Shown here piece by piece: positions 44,801-56,800 of a stretch of DNA of 64,000 nucleotides. Numbering within the stretch: position 1 is the first letter of the stretch; the number at the start of each line of letters is the position of its first letter. The translations under genes were made by a program, and so were the position numbers. The notes beneath the pieces were generated by a model. The model saw only the letters and a list, made by a program, of their open reading frames with translations, made no database searches and was not told the origin of the DNA. Source of the DNA: Symsagittifera roscoffensis (Eukaryota > Xenacoelomorpha > Acoela > Convolutidae); contig NC_087068.1 in the NCBI RefSeq assembly GCF_963678635.1, positions 11,350,027 to 11,414,026 of the forward strand. The letters are read 5' to 3'.

Positions 44801-47800
44801 AAAAACGGCTTTTTTGACCTGTTTTTTCAAAATTTTCAAAGATCTTTTGAGGCCCTCTATTTTTTTTCTCGGAAAATCGAATGTTTCAAAAAAAAAAATC
44901 TTTTTTTTTTCTGTCTACTTGCGGTCAAAAATGGCTTTCTAATTGATTGAATAACTTTCATGTTCACAAATTCTAAGGACAAGCGTAGGTGACTGCAAGA
45001 TCTAGTAGTTCAATGGGGTTGATAATGATGATGACTGTATGTCAGATTTGCATCATTTTGGCATCTGTTAATAATCCCATAGTTATCGATGATTGATTAA
45101 AGCGGTAACTGTTAGTATGATTTTTGTCGGTCATTTTTTAACAGCTTACTATCTTCTTTTATTTATTTAAGAGTGAAGTGAGTTGGCATTTAGTTGCGCA
45201 AATGGTGACAGGATCTTTCTTTTTGTTTTTGATTGCTGTGCTTTTATTATAAACAAACTTTCTGCTGTTTGCGTCTGGTCTGATGAAAGGATTGGCCAAG
45301 GTTTAGTGTAGCGTTCCCAGAATCTGAGTGATTGCAAATCAGTTAGATTTCGCAGATTAATTAAAAGGAACTCAAAGCATTTTAATGGCCCATCCCCCAC
45401 CATATTTAGAGAAAAAAAAAACAATTTATAAACTAATTGGTTTTTTTAAATCTAAATACGGCGGGGAATGCAAAAACCTTCTTGAAATATTGGAAACGCT
45501 TGATTTAACCTTGCCAGAACCTTCGCTTACTTCTAACCAATATTTAAGTGTGGACTCTTTTCAGACTGAAGTTGCTCCTGCCTTGGTTGGAGACTAGAGC
45601 TCATGAAGGTGTAGATGAACCGGCGACTCACAATGCACTAGCCAAAATATACATCGATAGCAGCAACAACGCTGAGAGGTTAGTCATAGATCTTAGCCTT
45701 GTTCGACGACCTGAATTCAATGGATTCAATAAAGATTGAAGCAATTTGTATGTTGGTACTTTTCCTCATGGGTAAATCGTCATAAGGTAACTTAACTGGT
45801 CGGACAATTTTACTTAGTCCATCGCCTTCCATGATTATTAAAAGCAGACCCTAAATTTAGTAACCAGGATGTGTTCTGAAATACCGGTTTTAGATTTCTG
45901 CGTGAGAACCAGTTCTACGATAGTCTTGTCATCGGCAAGTATTGCGAGAAGAGGAACCCCCACTTGGCATGTGTGGCTTATGAGAGGGGATTCTGTGACC
46001 AGGAGCTGATCAAGGTCTGCAACGAGAACTCGTTGTTCAAGAGTGAGGCCAGGTACCTAGTTAGAAGGAGAGATGCAGATCTCTGGGCGCAGGTCAGTAT
46101 CTTATTATTTTTTATGATGAATGTAACTTGGTAGCTACGTCTAGGGATGAACAAATGCTCAAAAATCTTTCTGATTCAATGTTCTTCATCTAATAAAGAA
46201 AAAAGCACCTGAAAAGCAATCGTATTTATTGCTCACGAGTTATGCTGTTGCTAAATTTTTGTGCGTCCTAGAAACTAAAGTTGGTGAAAAAAGTTCAACG
46301 AAAGAAAAACTGAAATGCAAGAAGTTTTTATTTTTAGTTTTTCTTTCAAAAATTGGTTGTTTTTACCTGACTTAATAAATAATCAAGCATCCTTTGATTT
46401 GAAATTGGGGACTGTTTTAGCAATTATTGATCGCTTGTAAAATTTTACAAATACACTGGCCGAATTTTAATTTTGGGTGTCGTGTGTTTTGTATTAGGTT
46501 CTGGTGGAGGACAACCAGTACAAGCGGCAGCTGATAGACCAGGTGGTGCAGACTGCACTGAGTGAGACGAAGGACCCGGACGACATCACAGTCACAGTCA
46601 AGGCATTCATGACTGCAGACCTACCCACTGAGTTGATAGAACTACTCGAGAAGATTGTCCTCGAGTCCAGCACATTCTCAGACCACAAGTGAGTTTCACT
46701 ACTGCATACTACTAGTGCCATGATACATGGTGTGACCAGTCTGTTTCAATAAAGGTGTTGGTGAAAATAAACGCTGATAGTTACGACGGTTTTTGTTACA
46801 TTTTTTCTACTGTTCCGAGCTTTTCTGAGACTTTTAAAACCATGGAGAATATTCATTAAGTTGAATGAAAGGGCTTCGAAGAACAATGTTTTCTGAAATA
46901 AAGGCTAATAAGTCTGATATTCATCTAAACTTAAAATATTTTTTACTGGGTAACAAGGTTTATCAAAAACAACTAGGTTTTTCAATGAATACTGATTTTT
47001 TTTCGAGCAGGAATGAAATCTTGTTTTTGTTTTTCACCTTTTAAATGTTGAGTTTTATTTCAGAAATCTGCAGAACCTGTTGATTCTGACTGCGATCAAG
47101 GCGGACACGACTAAGGTGATGGAGTACATCAACAGACTGGACAACTACGACGCCCCAGACATAGCCAACATCGCCATCGACAATGAACTGTTCGAGGAGG
47201 CCATCGTCATTTTCAACAAGAACCACCAGGTTAACTATCCCAATGTTCAACTAGCTTTGTTAGTAGTTTAGAATCTTTCAATTGATATCGAAATGTGAGT
47301 TTTTTTAAATCCGCCTTTTTTGCTAGCGGCGATAAGAAAGCAAAATTCCAGTCAAAAAAGAATAATGCTAAAGGTTTTCTGTATTCGATTCGGTCTATAG
47401 TTTTTAAAGATCTTCTTTATGTAATAAGTTTAAAGGCGTGTGGTTCAAACTTAATCTAATTGTGCCTTGTTGCATAGCTGTCTGGAATTTAGAAAAAATT
47501 GGACCGCAGAGCTGAAATAGTGAAGTTATTGTATGATGTGTTTATCATATACATGTGTTGTAGTATGCGCGTGCGATCTCGGTGCTGATAGACAATGTGA
47601 AGAACCTAGACCGGGCCTATGAGTACGCGGAGAAGTTCAACATGGCAGAGGTGTGGAGTCTCCTGGGAGGGGCCCAGTTGAGGGACGGACTGATGAAGGA
47701 GGCAGTGGACAGTTACATCAAGGCACAGGATCCAACTAACTACCTGGGTGTCATTCAGGCGGCTCAGACCAACGGTAGGGACTTTTATGTTAACAGTGGA

Positions 47801-50800
47801 TGGCCGTATTTCAGACTTTTATATGGGACGGGATGGTTTTTTACTCATTTTTTCAGGAAGTCTTAAATTTTGTTCAGGCTTAAATTTACTTCTTCGCGGT
47901 TTGAATTTTGATTTTTTAATTAAGTTCAGTTCATTTTTTCTTTGTCAAACTCCTCAATCGAAGAGCAAAGCTCACGAAAAACGTTATCGACTTCTATTTT
48001 CGAATATTGATTTTAATTATCAGATTTCCCAGCCAAATAAAAAGATATCTATTGATCCGATTTTCAAATATACATCCGAGTTTTTGTTTTTCAAATATAC
48101 ATCAATTGAATGTATATGGTTGTCGATAACCAGGAAACTTTTTGCCATGAATCTCATATCGGATATCATGTGGGAAACATCTTGGTGTATGGCTTATAAT
48201 TTCATGGTCTCCGAAGCTAGGAGGTTGAGTAATTCATTTTGGTTACTTTCCATAAAAAAAGAATTACTAAGTAATTAAAATCAATTACTCAACCTCCTTG
48301 CTACGGATAACTTGAAATTATAAGCCATACACCAAGATGTTTGCCACATGCTATCCGATGTGAGATTCATAGCAAAAAAAGTTTCCTGGTAATCGAGAAC
48401 AGTATTCATTTAATTGATGTAGCTTTGAAAAACATTAGATTCAAAAAAAAATTTTGAGCCCCGCAATTAAACGACTTAGAAAATGTTTCGAATGTTGTTT
48501 TAGGAATGTACGAGGAGTTGGTGAAGTATTTGAGCATGGCAAGAAAGAAGGCGAAGGAGCCAGCGATAGAGACAGAGTTGATCTATGCATATGCTAAGAC
48601 CGACAGACTGGCAGAGTTGGAGGAGTTCCTAGCCAGTCCCAATCACGCATCCATTCAGCAGGTACGCGTTCAGTCGCTTTAAATAACCACATATCTTTTG
48701 GCAGGCAACGGAGTTGTTTCGAAATTGAATTGAGAATTGATAGTCCCGATGAGTTAACTCATAGCAGCCGAATTAGTAGATGTCAGCTACAGAATCCGCT
48801 TTTCGTCCAAATACTTTATGAGAATAAGAATGAGGCATTGAAACTCGGCGCCAGTTTTTTATACCCGAAACACTGAAACAGTTCATGGGAGGTATAAATG
48901 ACAATGAACTAATTCAAAATTAAAAAATCAAATATGTCAAAGTATCAAGTTGACTAGGCGTAAGTTTGGGTGGTTTGTTTCCAGGTGGGTGACAGATGTT
49001 TCGACGACGGACTCTACGAGGCGGCCAAGCTCCTCTTCAACAACATCTCCAACTTCGCCAGATTGGCCTCCACCCTAGTACACCTGGGCGAGTACCAAGC
49101 GGCCGTGGACGGGGCGCGAAAGGCCAACTCCACTCGCACCTGGAAAGAGGTCTGCTTCGCTTGTGTCGAGGGCCAGGAGTTCAGATTGGCTCAAATGTGT
49201 GGACTTCATATCGTTGTTCATGCCGATGAACTTGAAGAACTGATTAATTTCTACCAAGATAGAGGATATTTTGAGCAATTGATTACACTTTTGGAGGCGG
49301 CTCTGGGATTGGAAAGAGCGCATATGGGTATGTTTACGGAACTGGCAATTCTATACTCGAAGTTCAAGCCGAGTAAAATGCGGGAACATCTGGAGCTGTT
49401 CTGGTCACGAGTGAACATTCCGAAAGTGCTACGCGCTGCTGAAGAAGCACACTTATGGGCGGAGTTGGTGTTCTTGTATGACAAGTATGAGGAGTATGAT
49501 AATGCGATTGTGTCAATGATGAAACACCCGACAGTCTCTTGGAAGGAATCGCTTTTCAAAGATATCGTCACGAAGGTAAAAGGTGTTAATCAGAATTAGA
49601 CATCTAAAATTGAACGTGCGAAATCTTTTGAGTTTGTGTTTGGCCATTTTATTTTGCTCACAAACCATAGTTATTGAACATGATTTCTGGTGTAATAGGC
49701 TTGATGTTAAAGCGTAATGGAAAAAAAAGGTTCGGCTTCAAATGTCTCAATTGGTTCAATGGAGTTTCTATAATTGATTTAATCTATTTGATTTGACATT
49801 TGCTGAAAATTACTATATTTTATAGGTCGCGAACATTGAGCTGTACTACAAGAGCATCCAGTTCTACCTGGACTACAAGCCCATGTTGCTAAATGACCTG
49901 CTGCAAGTGCTGGTTCCCCGTCTGGACCACACAAGAGCAGTGTCCTTCTTCCGCAAGGCCAACCAGATGCCACTAGTGATGCCCTACCTCAAGAGTGTCC
50001 AGAACCAGAACAACAAGGTACAAAGTCTCAAGTAAAATAGCTACCTTTTCTGAAGCTGTAATAGATCATCTTATAAAAACCGTTTCTGAAATTATAATAA
50101 ATCGTCTTCATAAGAACCTTTTCTGAAGTTTTAATAGGTCATCTGATGTTTATCGATTTACTACCAGCCGAAACGCGATCAAGCGTGTAATCACTTTTAC
50201 TGTTTGTATTTTAAAAATACAAGGATTAATTTTTAAATTGCCAATTTGACATGAAATTGATGTATTTAGTTGTCAGGCAAAGATCATTTGAGCACCAATA
50301 TCTGGCTATTTATTTGAAGTATTGGTTGAGACAGGGAATCCTTCTCTAGTTCTCTGATAGTTTGTATGCATGCTAAAGTTGGGAGCATTTTGATTGTTTT
50401 AGGCTATCAACGAGGCCGTGAATGACATCCTGATCGAACAAGAGGACTACAACACACTGAGGACGTCCATTGACAATTTCGACAACTTCGACAACATCAG
50501 TCTGGCTCTGAGGCTAGAGAAACACGAGCTAGTGGAGTTCAGACGTATCTCTGCCTATCTGTACAAAGGCAACAACAGGTGGCTACAGAGTGTGGAACTG
50601 TGCAAGAAAGACATGCTTTTCAAGGTAAATTGTCTGTTTTTTTTTAATTATAACATTTTCTAGCCCATAAACCAAAACGTTATTTTAACTCATTGGCGAG
50701 AGGCGTTTCTTTATTATCGGCGTCTCTTTGATTATATTGGTTTTTTCTCTATCTCTATTTAGAGGCACCAATAATTTGCAAAGAGTTTTCCACATTTTTA

Positions 50801-53800
50801 AGGAGCATCGTAGCGAGTAAATGAGTTGAAATGAATCATGCGTTTTCAATGTCGCCCTGAATATCTTAGTGGTAAATACAAGTGGTCATTCATATAAATT
50901 GACATTTCAACCAAAACTTCTCAATTCATGTACAAGTAGCCGAGGTTGTTCAGAGAAGTTCTTATAACTGGCGGGTTAACTTTGGATTCATTGAAATTTT
51001 TTTTAACAGTAATGAACGTTGTGAGTACTCTTTTATAGGTCTTGCTGACTTCTCAGGAAAAAATCTTAAAATTTGTTCACGCTCAGTTTTGATTTCTCGC
51101 GGTTTGACTTGTGGTTTTTTTGAAGTTCAGTGCATTTCTATTGTGAAAAGGAAGGCGAACTCAACTATCGAACAGCTAAAATGTAAAAGTCACGAAAAAC
51201 GTGATCGACTTCTAATTTCGAAAATGGAAATTATTTATCATATTTCCCAGTGAAATAAAAGTGTTACCTATTGATCCAGTTTTCTACAATTGGGTTAATT
51301 TTAGCAAAAAAGAGTCCATCATGAATTGTTCTACAAATTCAAAGAGCTTTAAGGCCATCTATTTTTTTCTTCGAAAATCAAAAGTTGTAAATTCAAGTCT
51401 GTTTTTTTTTCAGTTTCCTTGCATTCATTACTCTTTTCCGACTGTCATTTGGTTGTTTTCAAAATTAGAATGTTTACCCTTGCAATAAGCTAGGGTTTTG
51501 CAGCCGGGTACTTGACTTTTTTCCTCGTGAACAATTTTGTTGACAAGATGGCTGAAACTTCAGTCATCTCCAAGTCTGCACTTTTGTCAATTTACAGATG
51601 ATTGTTTATTATTTTCTTCCCTTTATTGGACCGAAAGGTTTCATTTTGTAATATATCGGCTAAGAGGTCTCTTTTTTGAGGTTTTGAGGAGCAAAAAGTT
51701 TTGAGGGGGAGTTGATAATTCTTTTTGCCAGGTTTTAAGTTTTTGTAATAAAAACATTTTTTGGAGCAACATGTCTGCTCAAGAATTATCGGCTTTGTTA
51801 CCGCTTTGTAATTTTTATTTCCATCCATATTTAACATTCAATTGTTTTGCTTCCTGGCATATTTTTGAAAGAAATTTTTATTCAAGACTAATGTAGGAAA
51901 GTTTTTGGTAGATCAATTTCGATCTTTCAAAAAAATTTTTTATCGCAATTTGCTTTGCCTGTTTTAACAATCAAACCATCAATTTTTGGGTGTCAATGAA
52001 AAAAGTGAAGCCTTTTGTAGGTAATTTTTATAGGAAAGTAGTTGAAGCTCAAGTTTAATTTTGTCGAGATTTGTTTTTTGGTTTTCTTTTAAGTTCAGTT
52101 CAACTCAGAATCATTAAAACATTCTTGAAATCAAAAAACCCGCAAGACCATGTATATATCCTTGCAATTTTTTTTTTCAAGTTTCTTCTGTTCATGGGCA
52201 TTTTTCAAGTGTCTGATAGCAATGGTTTAATCTTTTTTACAGCGAGCTTTGTTGTAATAGTACGACTATTCTTTTTTTCACGTGATTACACAAGCATAGC
52301 TTGTGTTATAGTATTAACTCTCTTTTTTTTTCAACCTAATTTGCAAATATTGTTGCGATGCAATTGTTGCGACAAAATGTGTTAATTTTGAAAATGTTCA
52401 TTTTGATCCAGCTGTTAAGTGGAGCCAATGCTAAGGATATTAACACAGACTATTATATTACGAATAGCACTTAGCTTCAAGGTATCATTGATCTGTAGCG
52501 TAGAGGTAGGAAAGGAGACCAGCAACAAAATAAGAGGGTTCGAACCTGGGCAGGGACGGATGTTTCTATTGAACTTTTTCGTATACTTTTTAAAATGCGT
52601 CCGCTCTATAAATTGAGTCATGTTCATTGGTAATTTTTTTTTAAAATTGACTGGTACTGCTAATGTGTCATAGTTGGTTAGCGTCACTTAGCAATTATGT
52701 AGACTCAAAATTTTACTCATTCAGTTTTTCCCAGTGCAACTTCGCCTCTGTGTTTAATATTTGATTAGTAATAAGTTAACACAGTCGATTCATTTTTGAT
52801 TCAATCGAACTGAAAAAAGTTATTTGTTCAAAAAAAGTTATTTAATTTAAAACTATTTGTACATTAAAAAAACCGCTTTTTAGAAATTTTCCAACTCAAT
52901 TTATCTCGCAATTTTTTGAAATGCATAATTGATAGATAACTTGACTTTGCTTTCCAATTTATTCCACGCAAATTTTGTGTGGATGCCTTTAGCTCATTAT
53001 TTTTTCAAGCTATTACATGCAAAGTTTGTGTCTATTTACAATCGGTGGTATATAGCAGTGGATTAATGCTTTGCGATTTGTTACATGCAAAGTTAGGTTG
53101 GATGCCTTCAGTTTTGTATATTCCAAATTGAGTGTATTGTTTTGCAAAATTGAGTCTATTTGTATTTCGTGCTGAATAGCATTGGCAATTTGTGAGCATA
53201 TGTAGCTGCTTTATTCGTAACTAGTGTTTGTCAGTTGTTAAGCTTAAGTGGCTGAGGAGATAGTGCGTGAGACTCAAAATCTCGTGATTGCAGTAGGACG
53301 CAGATTCGAATCCTACTTATAGCCGAGTTTTTGCTAATTCGAGGCTCATTTCTACTTTCTTTTTTAACTTGATAGAGCTGCTTTTTGGTCGTGTTCTTGC
53401 AAGTGTTTGCGAAGCGCAGCTTCGCCACTGTGCAAAATTTGTTTTTTGAGCTTTTTCAGTTCTTTACGGAATGGGAGTCAATATGAGCCCTTCGACAAAA
53501 AGTGCTTATGGATGGTGAACCGAGCTAAATTTTAAGTTTCAAAAGTTCATTTTATATCTGTGTGTAAGAGCGAAGTGATTGTGACTTATATAAGTCGTGG
53601 TGATTTTTGTCCAGTAAAAAAGTCTTAATTGTCATGCTCAATTTTTTTGTTGCGGATTGGCCTTTTTTTTTCAGTTTAGTTTGTTTAAGTGAAAGCAAGC
53701 TCCACAATCGAACAGCAAAAGTGTGAAGATAAAGTAATGACTTCATGTTTACACTTCATGATCAGCTTAGTGTATTATTATGAACCTTCTTCTTTTTTCT

Positions 53801-56800
53801 TACCTAACTCGCAAATATAAGTGTTCATTAAAAGTGTTCATTTATTTGGAAATTTCACTGTAGCATTGGAAATTGCATAGCATCTGTTCTTTACTTTTTT
53901 GTGGCTTGTGTTTGGTGCGTATCAAGCGTCCGTGGCTGAGTGGTTAGTGTGTGAGACTCTGAATCTCTAGGTAGGTAGCAGGTTCGAGTTTCAGACTTTG
54001 CCTAGCCGTTTTTTTCTTCACTTATTCGAGGCTTATTTGCATTTTATAGAGCTGGTTTTTGTATTACTCTCGCAAGTGTTTGCATTGCAAAGCGAAGCTT
54101 CGCCTCTGATCAAAATTAGGATCACGTGAATGAATTTTTTTTCCGACCATTTGAAAAGTGGAGAGCAATTTTGTTTTCGGGTGTGTTTAATTTTCCTCTT
54201 TTTCATTCCATGCAACAAAATCAGGTACCACCAATAATCATTGGACTGGATTGAGTGATATATTCTATTAAAGCCTTACTATGACTGTCGATTATGCCTT
54301 AGCTCTACTTTTTGTTTATTGCACTTTTATTTCTAGTTTTTTTTATCACACCACGCAGAAAAAACTACACTAAAATTTAAAAAAAAAAAAGGTTTTTATA
54401 TTTTTTACGACTATGGTCGACATTCTGTGCTACTTGCAAAGTAATCGGCTATCCTTTTTCAAATTTTTGATGCCTAAGTGTGTTTTAATTGAGTGCAATA
54501 AACTGTTATTTCGGCTTATAGTTAGACCAATTTTAGTAATATAAGTTTTTCAGTTATTGATTGAAAAGCAAATGATTGAAATGAATTCTTCAAGATCTCA
54601 GACGGATCTGAAATTAAAATTTCATTCATATTGACAATTACTATTTGGCTGAGAATCATTTTTTATTCCATTGCTAGAATTAAAAAATATTGTATATTGT
54701 AGAATTATATTGTGGCGACGAGTAATTTTTAACTACCTATCTGAAGTAATTTTATTTTTCTTGTCGCAGGATAGAGATTTAGTTGCCCTTGTAAATATAA
54801 ATTGTTTCAATTAGATGTCGTGATAGTGTTTTTGTTGTTGTTTTTGAGGCAATTTGAAAACTGAACTTCGGGGCATTTTTGCTTTATTCGAACCAATGTT
54901 CGAAGCTCTCAAAAGATAGTTTTTTGGTCTATCTGATTAGGAAACGCTTGTTGATGTTGTGAAAATTAAAAACAATTGCACATTTTCGTTAAGGGGATGG
55001 GGATAAATTTGTTTCATTTTCCAATTACCATTTTTAATGGTGAATAATAAAAATATAGCTTCCATAAAATATCTGAATATTTGAAAGAAGTCATGATGAA
55101 AGATAAACGTTAAACATCTGAAGATGTATATTATTTGTCTGTTGTCAGGATGCTATGCAGTACGCATGTGAGAGTAGAAATACAGAGATAGCAGAGGAGT
55201 TGTTGGCCTGGTTCCTCTCAGAACAGAACTTCGAGTGCTTCTCAGCCTGTCTCTACTCCTGCTATGACCTCCTCCGACCAGATGTGATCATGGAACTGGC
55301 GTGGAAGCACAGAATCATGGACTACGCCATGCCATTCTTCATACAAGTCATGAGAGAGTACCTCACTAAGGTAAGACTGTGTTGGGTATTCTTGAGTCAA
55401 CTTCTCTGACCCAGTAACCTGAGTTGCGTCATGTAACGAAATTCTTCGTGTGCACTTTTGCTTTAATAGTAGTCTGTGGGTTAGAAATTTCATAAAATAT
55501 GTTCTGTGCTTTATTGATGGTCAGTGTTTTGCCGTTAGTCAAGCGTCCGTGGCATAAAGTGAATGACTTGAGATTCCAAAGCTTTTTGTCGTAGGTTCAA
55601 CGCCGTGCTTAGCACTAGTTTTATTTATGCAAGCCAGCCCGTCTCGATTAATCAATCGGCTCGCTAAAATGTAAATTCTTCTAGGCAAGGGTATTCAAGC
55701 AATGAAACTTCGAATAAATTGAAGTTATTCTGTGTGGTCACAGATTTTCGAAGCAATCTTTTCATTCAAGCGATGTAACATTAAAGATATCAAATATTTA
55801 AACTTGAGTCAGTTCGCAAAACTTTTCCGAGTAAGCCATCCATGTGGTTAAAATTGAAATTTTTCATGTTATTTCATGCCTTCAATCAATTTGCAAAAAA
55901 TAGTTTTTTTTGAGCAAGCATTCAAGTGACGAAACTTTGAAATATTTCAATTTAGTTCAGAGTGAATCGGGTCGCAGTCATATTCAAAATTTTCTGAGCA
56001 GGACAGTCGAGCAAAATTTTGAAACAACTCAAGCTATTTCATTTCCTATCTCAGTTAAAATTTCCTCAGCAAGCGATACCGGTTTGAAGTTTTTCTAAGC
56101 AACCTATTCAAGTGAAGTAATAGAGGTAATAGAAGTAAATTTCAAGTCAATATTTAAAGTAATTTCTTGGAGCGAATCGATTAGCGGAAAATTGATGTTT
56201 TTCATAGCAAGCTATTCAACCGATGAAGCTTTGAAAGGTTTCATAGAGCGATCGAAAATATATAATTTTACCGAATTTAGAGTGTTAAATAGATCTAGAA
56301 TATTATCTTTCACAAAATTGCGTTGCGTTGAAGATTCGAAGCTTATGTCTAGCTGTTTTTGTCGAAACTGATAATTTTCAAATATTCTAGACTTTCGTGT
56401 CGGCTTAGGTCCCGGAGAAAGGTTAGGTTTCTTTTTAGCATTTTGAAAGCTCTTTACTCTAGCGTCAGCTTAGTTTAAGAACCTTTTTTTTCTAACCCAA
56501 GTTGCAAATATTGGTGTCAATTTTGGGGCAGTTTTACGGCTTTTTGATAGCATTTGCTTTGACAATCGAATAGTAATAAGCTTACATAGTTGATGCATTT
56601 TTATGATGATTCATCAAGTGAAACGAAAAAACCTATTTGTTTCAAACAACAACAATCATTTATTTCGTTAATTTTTGAAATGCATGATTTTTACATAACG
56701 TGGCTTTATGCTTTGCGATTTGTTACATGCAAAGTTAGTGTGGATGTCTTCAGTTTGTTATATTCCAAATTATTACTTGCAAAATTGTGTCTTCTTTTAT

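Noticed and set aside
45385-45597. A 70-codon plus-strand frame overlapping clathrin exon 13
   Set aside because: It runs through the exon in the wrong frame; the exon frame is fixed by strong clathrin similarity.
53928-54000. True tRNA gene
   Set aside because: A and B boxes are present but the acceptor stem does not close, and the same segment recurs in several decayed copies, so it is a SINE.
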